A DNA stretch of 25,561 bases from a virus (IMGVR_UViG_3300028866_000021:1-25561), one strand, 5' to 3'. Shown: positions 17,112-24,234, numbered from the stretch's first letter. Numbers and translations: made by a program. The notes: a model not told the origin generated them from the letters alone.

Positions 17112-17163
17112 GGGCCAAGAAAAGACGCGGAACCGAGTGATCGAGCACTCGATTGCCGCGTCT
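17112..17163 (-). terminator. Intrinsic terminator/attenuator before the scaffold gene
   Basis: On the minus strand an almost perfect stem of about 17 bp (arms within 17147-17163 and 17123-17139, one bulged C and one G-U pair) has a 6-base loop and is followed by TTTTCTTGG (17123-17115). It lies between the 140-residue gene and the scaffold gene, so it separates portal-side from capsid-side transcription. Confidence 0.85.
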
Positions 17164-17175
17164 GTCTTACTTTCG

Positions 17176-17205
17176 CCGCTCTCAGTCTGGCCGGACTCTG
17201 AGCGG
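17176..17205 (-). other. Second hairpin next to the pre-scaffold terminator
   Basis: A 6-bp outer stem (CCGCTC with GAGCGG), a 2x2 internal loop, and a 4-bp inner stem with a 6-base loop lie 12 bases upstream (in transcription) of the terminator stem. It has no T-tract of its own. It may protect the 3' end of the portal message or be an RNase site. The rest of the gap 17164-17229 shows no convincing promoter. Confidence 0.6.
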
Positions 17206-17229
17206 ACCCAAATTGTGAAAAACCAAACT

Positions 17230-17652
17230 CTATCCGTTCCTGAGCATCACACCGCCGTTGTTCCCGGTATGCACGATTTCAGACATACTGCCGGTTGCGG
17301 CCAGGAATGGAACGACTGCGGTATTGGTTGGGTTTCCTGCGATCTGTACGGTGACGCTATAGGTCGCCGTCGCCAGATTCCAGAGAAAGAAGTGATGCCC
17401 CGGCTGGCAGGTGGGGAGAACAATCGTCACAGCCCCGGTCGGGGTGATGGTGATGAGGGAGGCTCCGGCCTGCTGCGCATTGAGAGTGATGGTGCTGGCT
17501 GCTACGGTTCCAAGGTCAAGCTCGCCATATGTCTCAAGACTCGCCTGCGTCTGAGTAGATTTGGCGACAAACCCGCCGCGCTCCGTGGGAATGCGGAGTG
17601 CATCCGCTCCCGGCCAGTTCACACCGCCATACGTTGGACTTGGATTCGCCAC
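17230..17652 (-). CDS. Small beta-rich protein of unknown function (possible virion decoration)
   Basis: The start is GTG at 17652, with GGAGGG 5 bases upstream and the previous gene's TGA directly before it. The 140-residue product begins ANPSPTYGGVNWPGADALRIPTERGGF and then reads as alternating short beta strands (SLITITPTGAVTIVLP, HHFFLWNLATATYSVTVQI). It has no catalytic motif. It resembles small head-fibre or decoration proteins that lie near portal genes, but I cannot name a family. It ends just before the tandem hairpins. Confidence 0.75.
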   Translation of the reverse strand: MANPSPTYGGVNWPGADALRIPTERGGFVAKSTQTQASLETYGELDLGTVAASTITLNAQQAGASLITITPTGAVTIVLPTCQPGHHFFLWNLATATYSVTVQIAGNPTNTAVVPFLAATGSMSEIVHTGNNGGVMLRNG

Positions 17653-17653
17653 T

Positions 17654-17902
17654 TCAACCCTCCACGATTCCTATTAGAGCATCCACTTCGCTCATTGTAC
17701 CGCTCATCCTGGCAATTGCAATAGCCACATTGTACTCAATCCGCTCCACTTCGTTGTTCAATGGAACCCCGAAGTGATTTGAAACGAGTATATCACCAAG
17801 CACTTTCCGACCCTCAGTCGAGCTAAACACGCTCCGGTAATACTGCTTCATTTTCTTATCGGCAATCTGTCTGGCGTCTTCTTCCGGCGTGTAGTCAATC
17901 AT
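17654..17902 (-). CDS. Small helical protein, Bbp19-like
   Basis: The 82-residue product contains YYRSVFSSTEGRKVLGDILVSNHFG and then VERIEYNVAIAIARMSG, a pattern like Bbp19-type small proteins of podophages (F...F.S..G..VL.DL, then a conserved Glu/Arg helix). The ATG at 17902 overlaps the portal stop as ATGA and has AAGGAG 8 bases upstream. Function in the family is not known to me. Its place right after the portal gene suggests a role in head assembly. Confidence 0.7.
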   Translation of the reverse strand: MIDYTPEEDARQIADKKMKQYYRSVFSSTEGRKVLGDILVSNHFGVPLNNEVERIEYNVAIAIARMSGTMSEVDALIGIVEG

Positions 17903-19746
17903 TCGCCTGGCTCCTTACCGCCGCCCATCATGGTTTTGAGAGGGCTGTCCGGCTCTGCCGCCTTGCCGGCCAGTGCCGCCGCCTTGGCAATCTTAGGTGC
18001 GTTCTCAATCTGCTGCTGCTTCTCCTGCTGCTTCTGAGCCATCTCCCGTATCTGAGCAATGGCCTTTGGGTCACGTAGGCACGTTGCTGGACCGCCTACC
18101 GCGTCCCATGCCTCGCGCACCATCTCATCCGTGTCGAGAGCGTGCATGGCGAGAGGATCGAACTGTGTGATTGACGTAATCAGAGCCACTCCGGATTGAA
18201 TCGCCCGGACCTTCGTTACCCTGGTCTGTGCCTGAGACAAGAGGCCCAGATATTGCACCTTGATTGGCTCATGCTCGGAATCTTGAAGAATTTGCGGAAC
18301 TTCAGGAATGCGTCCTGCCCTTGCCTCAATGTCGAACACCCTGGCAATCATGGGGTTGAACCCTTCCGATTGCAGGTTACCGACAATGGTTCCGAGCAGC
18401 GCCGCCTTCTCGGTCATCAACTCATTGATTTGCGCCGTCACCATACGCTCAGTGGCACCGCCCTGCGCCAATTGCGTAAGCAGGGTGAACACATCTGTGT
18501 GGAAGTGCTGGTTGATGATCTGCGCAACTTTGCCCTGATACTCCGTATTGAACGGAAGGTTTTGGACGCCGGTCGTTAGAGGTTGCGGCATGATCTGGCG
18601 AATGTCGCCACGGTTGGTTGGGATGAATGTAAAGCCGTTCGGGCCACGCTGAATCTTTCCCCGCTGGTCCTCATACGCCACCATCGGAGGTTCAGCCGCT
18701 TTCTGGGCAGTAATCAGATTGGTTCTCCCCATCTGATTGTCCAACGCGATGGCGACCCAAGCATCGTGCGCCGGAGAGCGACCGTAGGATTCGTCTGAAT
18801 TCTTCCTCCATCTCCAACTCAGTATCGGCATAGAGTCGTAGCCGCCCTCGGACAGCATCTTCAATCCCTGATTCCCGTCAGCGCCGAGAATCTTGCCTCC
18901 CTTTCGATACACCCAATCGGATGCCCATTTCTTTCCCTTGGCATCTATGCGCCCAGGGTTGTAATCCTTGCGGGGATAGACCGCATGGAGAACTTCGCGC
19001 TGCTCGTGCATATTGCTTTCGTAGTCATGCTCGAAGTTCGTATCGGCCTTCTTCATTTCGTCCAAGCCGAACTGCTGAACGAACTGCCGAAGCGTCATTT
19101 TGTAGACGCGATAGTTTGTGTCGACCTGGCCAAATCGGTTTTCCGCGATGAAGCATTCCCGGAAATGGGGAACGGTGAAAATGATGGTTGCCGTCGAAAC
19201 ATCTTCTTCTATCAGCAAGTGGGCCGTACCTGGAGCAGACCCATCACCGATGAATTCCGGCACTACATCATAGAAATTGCTTCGGTTGAACGCTGAATAC
19301 ATCACGTCTTGGCAGTCTTGAATCCACCGCTGGACTTCTGGGTAGGAATCGACTCGCTTTCCGGTCCATGCTCTCATCCGGCTTGTGCACGGGAAGTTTA
19401 GTTTGCCGGGAAGTTCCAGTCCAAACCAAGGTTGATTGCGAGAACAGAGATACCCCACCATACCCTTGACCAGAGTGTTGTGGGCAAGCATGGCGGAGTC
19501 GGCGAAAATCTCTAATCCGGTGGGCTGGCCGGGCCACAAATCCTTGTCTTGCACGCCCCGCCTGCCGTGGTTGACGTACATGATGATGTTGTCCACCATC
19601 CATTCCCACGGAAGTCTTTCTTGTGCAAGCACTTGTAGATATTTCTGAGCATCCTTGGCTCGTTCGTCGGCGGAGCGGTCGTTGAGCCGGGAGGGTGCAT
19701 ATCCCCCGGAGTACATATAAGGCGAGGCTAGACCGACAGAAGCCAT
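17899..19746 (-). CDS. Portal (head-to-tail connector) protein
   Basis: The 615-residue protein fits the T7-like connector family. It has an N-terminal region ending GLELFADS-type residues and a central SYGRSPAHDAWVAIALDNQMGRT, equivalent to the usual YGRGP..DAL. It then has AAEPPMVAY, a stretch TERMVTAQINELMTEKAALLGTIVGNLQSEGFNPMIARVFDIEARAGRIPEVP, which is the family hallmark, and a Gln-rich helical C-terminus (QKQQEKQQQI). The portal is the dodecameric ring through which DNA is packaged. The ATG overlaps the previous TAA (TAATG) and the stop overlaps the next ATG. Confidence 0.93.
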   Translation of the reverse strand: MASVGLASPYMYSGGYAPSRLNDRSADERAKDAQKYLQVLAQERLPWEWMVDNIIMYVNHGRRGVQDKDLWPGQPTGLEIFADSAMLAHNTLVKGMVGYLCSRNQPWFGLELPGKLNFPCTSRMRAWTGKRVDSYPEVQRWIQDCQDVMYSAFNRSNFYDVVPEFIGDGSAPGTAHLLIEEDVSTATIIFTVPHFRECFIAENRFGQVDTNYRVYKMTLRQFVQQFGLDEMKKADTNFEHDYESNMHEQREVLHAVYPRKDYNPGRIDAKGKKWASDWVYRKGGKILGADGNQGLKMLSEGGYDSMPILSWRWRKNSDESYGRSPAHDAWVAIALDNQMGRTNLITAQKAAEPPMVAYEDQRGKIQRGPNGFTFIPTNRGDIRQIMPQPLTTGVQNLPFNTEYQGKVAQIINQHFHTDVFTLLTQLAQGGATERMVTAQINELMTEKAALLGTIVGNLQSEGFNPMIARVFDIEARAGRIPEVPQILQDSEHEPIKVQYLGLLSQAQTRVTKVRAIQSGVALITSITQFDPLAMHALDTDEMVREAWDAVGGPATCLRDPKAIAQIREMAQKQQEKQQQIENAPKIAKAAALAGKAAEPDSPLKTMMGGGKEPGE

Positions 19747-20006
19747 TATTCCCCCAATGTCGCTTTCCCTACTGTAGCATTACCGCTGGTCATCGGGCTT
19801 TGCAACATCGTGCTTGCCATACCCCGGCGCTGTGTCAATGCCTGAGCCTGAGCCAAAGCCGACGCCTGAGCCGCCTGAGCCGTCTGTTCATTGGTTTGTG
19901 CCTGAGTGGGAGCCACGGGTGTGGAAGGCTTGCTGACATCCGCATAGATGCCCTCACCAACAGCCGCTGCGCCGATAATCAATGCCGCTGAAATGCTTCC
20001 TGCCAT
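19746..20006 (-). CDS. Small Ala/Gln-rich protein upstream of portal
   Basis: The 86-residue product starts with a hydrophobic stretch (SISAALIIGAAAVGEGIYA) that could be a membrane segment or weak signal. An Ala/Gln-rich helical part with a repeated QA pattern (AQAAQASALAQAQALTQ) and RRGMASTML follow. The ATG at 20006 has GGAG 6 bases upstream. It sits between the cupin-like and portal genes and is coupled to the portal by TAATG. I do not recognise a function. Confidence 0.7.
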   Translation of the reverse strand: MAGSISAALIIGAAAVGEGIYADVSKPSTPVAPTQAQTNEQTAQAAQASALAQAQALTQRRGMASTMLQSPMTSGNATVGKATLGE

Positions 20007-20007
20007 C

Positions 20008-20472
20008 CTATTCTCCCGTAACCACTATCGTATCACCGCTTCCATCGCGGCGAGACATCAACTGATCGGACTCTGCAAAGACTTCATCCTCAGCCTCTTC
20101 AACAGTTCCAAGAGCGGTCGGGTAAATCATCGTCATCTCAACCGGCCCATGAGTCCAAAAGAACTGCTTCCGCCCCGCGCATCCGGGAATGACATTGTAT
20201 CCAGTCAGCTCAACCCTTTGATCGCCGATCAACACTGAACAGTCTCCATGAACGATAAGAACAGTTGCCAACTTGATAAGCGAACCCATCATCTTTGTCC
20301 CCGGTTGGAGACGAATGGTTCTTGCATACATTCCGCCGTGGAATAGATGTTCTGTGGCGAGTTCGATCTGGGGGTAAGAGAGGATGATTTTGTTGATTTC
20401 GTTCAGTTGCTCGAGAACGGCTGGCGAAGCCGGGAACATGGCAATCGGTAAAGGTGCCGTCAATGTGCTCAT
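20008..20472 (-). CDS. Cupin-like small beta-barrel protein
   Basis: With the ATG at 20472, overlapping the acetyltransferase stop (ATGA) and preceded by GAGGTGG, the product has 154 residues. A helical start is followed by a jelly-roll pattern (HGGMYARTIRLQPGTKMMGSLI, VLIVHGDCSVLIGD, VELTGYNVIPGCAGRKQFFW, VEMTMIYPT). Related phage proteins near terminase genes, as I recall them, have a metal-type IHKTEH segment; here that segment reads IKLATV, so the usual His ligands seem lost. It may be structural or bind a ligand without metal. The longer frame to 20577 lies within the previous gene and has no ribosome site. Confidence 0.75.
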   Translation of the reverse strand: MSTLTAPLPIAMFPASPAVLEQLNEINKIILSYPQIELATEHLFHGGMYARTIRLQPGTKMMGSLIKLATVLIVHGDCSVLIGDQRVELTGYNVIPGCAGRKQFFWTHGPVEMTMIYPTALGTVEEAEDEVFAESDQLMSRRDGSGDTIVVTGE

Positions 20473-20912
20473 AGCCACCTCGTAAACATGGTATGGCTGG
20501 CCTTGCAACCGGGGCGATGGGACAACACCACATCCAAAGGACTTCCTACCCTGGCGGTGTACAGCAGGGCCACACATCCATTCCTGATCGAGAAGCTCTC
20601 GACGGTAGACAGCAGGGCATCTGCGGTGCCAAGTTTCCTGTGAGACGGCAGAGCAAACAGACTTTCTATCGTGGCTATTCTCTTTCCATTGTGCGGCATA
20701 ACGCCTGCAACCACAGAGACAAATCCTACAAGAACATCATCCGAGTATGCGCCAAAGCAGTGAAGCGCCCCTGAATTCTCCATCGCGGCGTATATCTGGC
20801 GCTGTGGGTTGTAGTCGGGCATCACGCAGTCTTTCGAGTAGGCGTCCAACAGTTCTGCCGAGTTGGGAGCATCGAGAATGTCTGCATAACTGACTGGCTT
20901 TATCTCAAGCAT
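20469..20912 (-). CDS. GNAT-family acetyltransferase
   Basis: The product from the ATG at 20912 (GGAG 5 bases upstream) has 147 residues; an earlier ATG at 20930 has no ribosome site. The central strands (HCFGAYSDDVLVGFVSVVAG), then ATIESLFALPSHRKLGTADALL, match the GNAT acetyl-CoA site, with R92-K93-L94-G95-T96-A97 as the pyrophosphate loop. The substrate is unknown. Its place directly after TerL (8-base overlap) and before the cupin-like gene recurs, as I recall, in several podophage late regions. Confidence 0.85.
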   Translation of the reverse strand: MLEIKPVSYADILDAPNSAELLDAYSKDCVMPDYNPQRQIYAAMENSGALHCFGAYSDDVLVGFVSVVAGVMPHNGKRIATIESLFALPSHRKLGTADALLSTVESFSIRNGCVALLYTARVGSPLDVVLSHRPGCKASHTMFTRWL

Positions 20913-22599
20913 TGGCGCTCCGTAACCCATAGCTTAGGGGATTGTAATCCGTTTCGCTTCGTGCCGCTAGGAATTGAGCGATCAAATCATTCTTCTCGTT
21001 CGGCGGTGAGTAAACCGGCTGCTCCAGGCAGAGGTAGCGAACTGTGTCCGCAAAATCCTTATATCCCTCTTCCGGTTTATCGGTTCCCGCCTTCCACTGA
21101 TAATTAAACAAATCCTGAGTCGGGCCCCGTTCACCCCGGCAACCTTCCTCTGCGAACAGCAGCGCCGGAACATCTTTGCTCTTAACGGCGGAGTAGTGAT
21201 TTTGCAAGTATTCTTTCACCCGCTTGTGCCCCAGCGCAATGTCTCCTGCCTCGGAGTGCGAAAGCCGGATGCGTCCGATTCCCGCCTTTTCGAGTTCATC
21301 TTCCCACGAGGTATCGTTGAGCTGCGTCCGCGCACCGTACTTTGCATCGAGAACTACAAACGCCGGTTCATAATAGTTGTGTTCTGCCCGTTTCACTTTG
21401 ACCTGTCGTGCGATCTCTTCCACATTCCCGTTTGCCAAAAGATACGCATAAACGTAGATTCGATTTGCCGGTTTCCCATTTATTGTAATGTCCTCTGGGC
21501 TTACTGCCGCAAACAGCCAGCGTGTCGGGCGGGCGTCGTGTGGATCAACTGCCTCAATCCGCATCCAATCGGAGGGTATTTTGAAATCCTTGTAGAGATG
21601 CACCGCACGGTCGAGCGTCTTGTATACCAGCCCGCTGAGGTGGCCTTCCTTACCGCCAATATGTGCGTCATACTCCTCTGGATCGGTAAACAGTTTGGCG
21701 TACTCTTCTATGCCCGCCCGTGGAATGAAACCCATGATGAGGCCGCACTTAGGGCAATTGTTTACCGGGCGCTCCCCGTGGGGATCAGCCATGTTCACAG
21801 GGTCGTTTTCCGGAATATACTCGTCGCACTGCCGGCAATAGTCCTGGCAATTGTCCCAGGTCGTTCCGGTAAAGATCGCAATCTCTTGATCGTCCCCGCC
21901 TCCGTTGAACGCCTTCACGGAGAACATATCGTAGAAGTAGGGTTCGCCGTAGAGCGGGGTCATGGCGAACCAGGAGGGAGCGTTGGTCGTGACCTTGCCG
22001 CGCTCTGCCGCAATTAGTACATCTTGCGGGGGAGGCTCGTCCCATCCGTAGTGGTCATAGTCGATTCCAAGAAATGAGTCTGCCAACTGGTTATACGAAC
22101 GGACGTGGAGGGTTGAACCGCAGGCCTGTCCCGTGTAGTCGTACTTCAATGTGACCGACTTCAATGCTCCAGTCGTGTCCCGCTTCCAATCCGGTGCGCA
22201 GTGTGCCGGGATGAGCATGGCAAGCTCAGGCTCGATCTTTGCCGACACCGACTGAGCCATCGTCTGACATCCCATGAACCCCTGGTTGGGAACACGAATC
22301 GAAATCTTGTAGTCTGGATCGTCCGGCCTAAGCCACGGCCTGAATCCCATGGCGTGAGCTATTGATTCGCAAACACTTATCCTGGTTTTCCCGACCTTCT
22401 CTCCAGGCTTGAGGATGCGCCGTCGAGGTGTGCGCCCGTACTTATTCTTGATTCTGATGAACGGGTCTTGCACCCGGTTCATCCGCAGCATCCCAAGGCG
22501 CATCAACTGGTTCGCGGTTGAGACTATCTTGGAAGGCTCGATCTTCCCATCAGCGCCGACAAGCCGAGCCAGCACGTCCGGCTGTTCGCGCTTTCCCAT
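20905..22599 (-). CDS. Terminase large subunit (DNA packaging ATPase-nuclease)
   Basis: The 564-residue protein has an ATPase domain with a Walker A-like motif at 65-72 (PGEKVGKT, with Pro where Gly or Ala is usual). Walker B is at 178-188 (GIDYDHYGWDE, acidic pair D187-E188). An RNase H-like nuclease domain follows with three acidic motifs: VDPH (D352), FVVLDAKYG (D418) and KDFADTVRYL (D515, D518). Between the two domains there is a Cys cluster, C251/C255/C258 and C282/C285, that looks like a zinc ribbon. It cuts and pumps DNA into the prohead through the portal. GGAGG precedes the ATG by 4 bases, and the ATG overlaps the previous stop. Confidence 0.92.
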   Translation of the reverse strand: MGKREQPDVLARLVGADGKIEPSKIVSTANQLMRLGMLRMNRVQDPFIRIKNKYGRTPRRRILKPGEKVGKTRISVCESIAHAMGFRPWLRPDDPDYKISIRVPNQGFMGCQTMAQSVSAKIEPELAMLIPAHCAPDWKRDTTGALKSVTLKYDYTGQACGSTLHVRSYNQLADSFLGIDYDHYGWDEPPPQDVLIAAERGKVTTNAPSWFAMTPLYGEPYFYDMFSVKAFNGGGDDQEIAIFTGTTWDNCQDYCRQCDEYIPENDPVNMADPHGERPVNNCPKCGLIMGFIPRAGIEEYAKLFTDPEEYDAHIGGKEGHLSGLVYKTLDRAVHLYKDFKIPSDWMRIEAVDPHDARPTRWLFAAVSPEDITINGKPANRIYVYAYLLANGNVEEIARQVKVKRAEHNYYEPAFVVLDAKYGARTQLNDTSWEDELEKAGIGRIRLSHSEAGDIALGHKRVKEYLQNHYSAVKSKDVPALLFAEEGCRGERGPTQDLFNYQWKAGTDKPEEGYKDFADTVRYLCLEQPVYSPPNEKNDLIAQFLAARSETDYNPLSYGLRSANA

Positions 22600-22880
22600 T
22601 ACTCCTCCGGCGTGTACTGGATGTTAATAACATCGGCAGCAGTCCCGATTCCATACCACTGGTTCAGGTTGATCGCACCGCTGGTGAACGGGCCGATGAT
22701 TGTCGGGTCAGCTGTAGGAGATGCCACCTTGACAGGGATTCCTGTAGTTGTGGCAACTGCCGAAGAGTCTCCAATGTACGATGCCGACGCCCCCTGCCAG
22801 GCTTTTAACTGCATTGCACGTATGGGTAGAGCAGTAAATCTCGTAGCTCCCGCCCCTAATGTCACAGTCAACAATGCCAT
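22599..22880 (-). CDS. Small beta-rich protein, probable virion decoration
   Basis: The 93-residue product has repeated short strands: MALLTVTLGAGATRFTALPI, then QLKAWQGASASYIGDSSAVATTTGIPV, then SGAINLNQWYGIGTAADVINIQYTPEE. The pattern, with a G-D-S turn, a T-x-G-I strand and a final DVI(N/D)I.Y, resembles small structural proteins near phage head genes. The ATG at 22880 has AGGTGA upstream. It is coupled to TerL by TAATG. The exact role is unknown. Confidence 0.72.
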   Translation of the reverse strand: MALLTVTLGAGATRFTALPIRAMQLKAWQGASASYIGDSSAVATTTGIPVKVASPTADPTIIGPFTSGAINLNQWYGIGTAADVINIQYTPEE

Positions 22881-22912
22881 TTCATCACCTCACTGGCAAT
22901 CTTAACACTTGC

Positions 22913-22971
22913 GGCGGGGGTGTCTAGGATTCAGACTCGCCCCGCCGGTTATTCCCCGGAGGATGGGGGAA
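22913..22971 (-). other. Two adjacent hairpins between small genes
   Basis: One hairpin (22913-22946) has a GGCGGGG/CCCCGCC stem and an inner GTCT/AGAC stem; the other (22952-22971) has a 6-bp TTCCCC/GGGGAA stem. Neither is followed by a T-tract on the minus strand, so they look more like RNA-stabilising or processing elements than terminators. Confidence 0.5.
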
Positions 22972-22974
22972 GGG

Positions 22975-23448
22975 TCACTGAGTTTGCGCGAACGCGATTC
23001 CGGTAGGGAACGTGACCGGAGGAGCCGAGGGCGTGATGGTCGCGCTCAAGGAACCAGACGCGCTGGTAGCGGTGTAAGCGTAGGCCAGAGGCGTGGTAGT
23101 GTTCTCCACCCAGCCAGCAGGCAAAGCGCCGGTCACGATCAGGCCAGTAGCGTCCACGGTGGGCACCACTGCCGGGTAATTGCTGGTGACTGCGAACACA
23201 GTGTCAGCGGGATAAGTTGCGCCGGACGGTGCGAGAACGCCGGTAAAGACTTGAGTGTTTCCACCGATGGTAGGATTCATTGTGATCTCCTTGAAACATA
23301 TACTGGTTGGGAATGAACGGTTGGGATGGCGCAATTCATGCAGTTCGTGCAAGATGCGCTCCTGTGACTCTTCAATGCTTTTCAGGCGGCGGTCGATCTC
23401 CCGCTCCACTGCATATTCCAAATTACCGCAACGCGGACAATGGCTCAT
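22975..23448 (-). CDS. Two-part protein: Cys-pair/coiled-coil start, beta-rich C-terminal part with internal start
   Basis: The full frame gives 157 residues from the ATG at 23448, which has AGGAGG 6 bases upstream. Residues 1-45 have MSHCPRCGN, a possible zinc site, and a helix (SIEESQERILHELHEL). Residues 57-157 (from ATG at 23280, AAGGAG 6 bases upstream) form a beta-sandwich-like part, GGNTQVFTGVLAPSGATYPADTVFAV ... ATSASGSLSATITPSAPP, like a small Ig-type virion domain. The linker (SFPTSICFKEIT) includes a translated ribosome site. So either one gene makes two products, or two genes have been fused by loss of a stop. Function unknown. Confidence 0.7.
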   Translation of the reverse strand: MSHCPRCGNLEYAVEREIDRRLKSIEESQERILHELHELRHPNRSFPTSICFKEITMNPTIGGNTQVFTGVLAPSGATYPADTVFAVTSNYPAVVPTVDATGLIVTGALPAGWVENTTTPLAYAYTATSASGSLSATITPSAPPVTFPTGIAFAQTQ

Positions 23449-23564
23449 CGACTTCCTCCTGATTCACAATACACCCCTAATACTTCTTGTCGCTCATCCC
23501 TTACACCCCCTCGTCAGAAATTCACCTTGCACTCTTGGCACCGATGCCCGCTGCCCCAGGCCCC

Positions 23565-23831
23565 CTATTCAACACCCGCCGCCTGTTGCTCGGCAGTAGG
23601 CGGCGTTGAGCTTCCCGTGTGGGCACTTCTCGAACGGGCTACCCGTGGGTCGAGGTTGAGGTAATCCAGCAGGTGCATCTCCTCGGCAAGCCAATTCACT
23701 CCGCACGGCAGGCAACGGATGTAATCGCTCCTTAGAACCATGGCCCTTCCGCAAAACGGACACGGAGGCTCGGTTCCCACTTCGCTGAGTCGGTCCAGCC
23801 GGTTCAGTTCCTGATCCTCGTATGTCAGCAT
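23565..23831 (-). CDS. Zinc-ribbon protein
   Basis: The 88-residue product has CPFCG and CLPCG pairs about 17 residues apart (EPPCPFCGRAMVLRSDYIRCLPCGVNW), a standard zinc ribbon, preceded by a short acidic helix. GGAGGAG lies 5 bases before the ATG at 23831. The C-terminal part (VARSRSAHTGSSTPPTAEQQ) looks unlike a folded protein, and a Cys/His-rich reading appears in the next frame at the same place. It overlaps the ribbon-helix-helix ORF in another frame. Role unknown; small zinc proteins are common in phage non-structural regions. Confidence 0.65.
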   Translation of the reverse strand: MLTYEDQELNRLDRLSEVGTEPPCPFCGRAMVLRSDYIRCLPCGVNWLAEEMHLLDYLNLDPRVARSRSAHTGSSTPPTAEQQAAGVE

Positions 23832-23943
23832 TCAATCTCCTCCGCACAGCCCAGCTAAGATCACACCCATGCGCCTCGCCCTCGACCCGCAACTCGTCTG
23901 CTAGGGATTGTGGGACACGAACTGCGATTCGGACCATGCTCAT
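23569..23943 (-). CDS. Ribbon-helix-helix (CopG/Arc-type) DNA-binding protein
   Basis: From the ATG at 23943 the frame gives 124 residues. Residues 3-40 (MVRIAVRVPQSLADELRVEGEAHGCDLSWAVRRRLN) match the CopG/Arc fold: a basic beta strand (RIAVRV), then P-x-x-L-x-x-x-L and S-x-x-V-R-x-x-L helices. The rest of the frame runs through the zinc-ribbon gene in another phase and ends 4 bases short of it, so part of the C-terminus may be non-functional. No good ribosome site is seen. An alternative TTG start lies at 23961. A palindrome sits just before the start, which fits autoregulation. Confidence 0.55.
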   Translation of the reverse strand: MSMVRIAVRVPQSLADELRVEGEAHGCDLSWAVRRRLNADIRGSGTEPAGPTQRSGNRASVSVLRKGHGSKERLHPLPAVRSELACRGDAPAGLPQPRPTGSPFEKCPHGKLNAAYCRATGGGC

Positions 23944-23950
23944 ATAAATA

Positions 23951-23961
23951 TTGTGCCACAA
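23951..23961. promoter_or_regulatory. Palindrome before the ribbon-helix-helix gene (possible operator)
   Basis: TTGTGCCACAA is a perfect 5+1+5 inverted repeat 7 bases upstream of the ATG at 23943. A related half-site (GTTGCACA on the minus strand) lies nearby at 23969-23976. Arc/CopG proteins often bind paired half-sites in their own promoters, so this is a plausible operator. It is short and could be chance. Confidence 0.35.
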
Positions 23962-24038
23962 CGTCAGACAATGTGCAACACCTTTTTGCGGAAAATTTCA
24001 TGGGCGTCTTATGTAACGCGTTGCCCACCCCGGCCGCA

Positions 24039-24200
24039 TTTGGGGTCATAGGGGGTATCTGAGGCTCTCTTTTCTCCTGTCGCATTGATAATAAAAAGCG
24101 ATACGAATTCTATCCGAGGATTCGAACCGGCTTGCAATCCTATAAGGAATCAATATCTTACCAGATGAAGAGGCCAAAGTACCCCCAAATGTACCACCCC
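24039..24200. other. Candidate phage attachment site (attP)
   Basis: The centre (24118-24128) reads GGTTCGAATCC on the minus strand, the exact form of a tRNA T-loop with its closing pairs. The T-stem does not pair further in place, and no cloverleaf can be drawn, so it is a tRNA fragment rather than a tRNA. On the plus strand at 24039-24059 are two boxes 11 bases apart (TTTGGGGTCAT, AGGGGGTATC). On the minus strand at 24200-24179 are two similar boxes (GGTGGTACATTT, GGGGGTAC). The pairs are inverted and nearly equidistant from the core, like arm sites of a tyrosine integrase. No integrase is present in the window. Confidence 0.4.
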
Positions 24201-24234
24201 ACGATGCCGCTGCCCAGATGATCGCCGGCTGCTT

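Noticed and set aside
23861-24085. 74-codon minus ORF overlapping the regulator start
   Set aside because: No ribosome site before its ATG, low-complexity composition, and it covers the G-rich boxes and palindrome better explained as DNA sites.
24105-24180. Complete tRNA gene on the minus strand
   Set aside because: The T-loop sequence is perfect, but the T-stem pairs only two bases, the acceptor ends do not pair and no 5-bp anticodon stem with a 7-base loop can be drawn.
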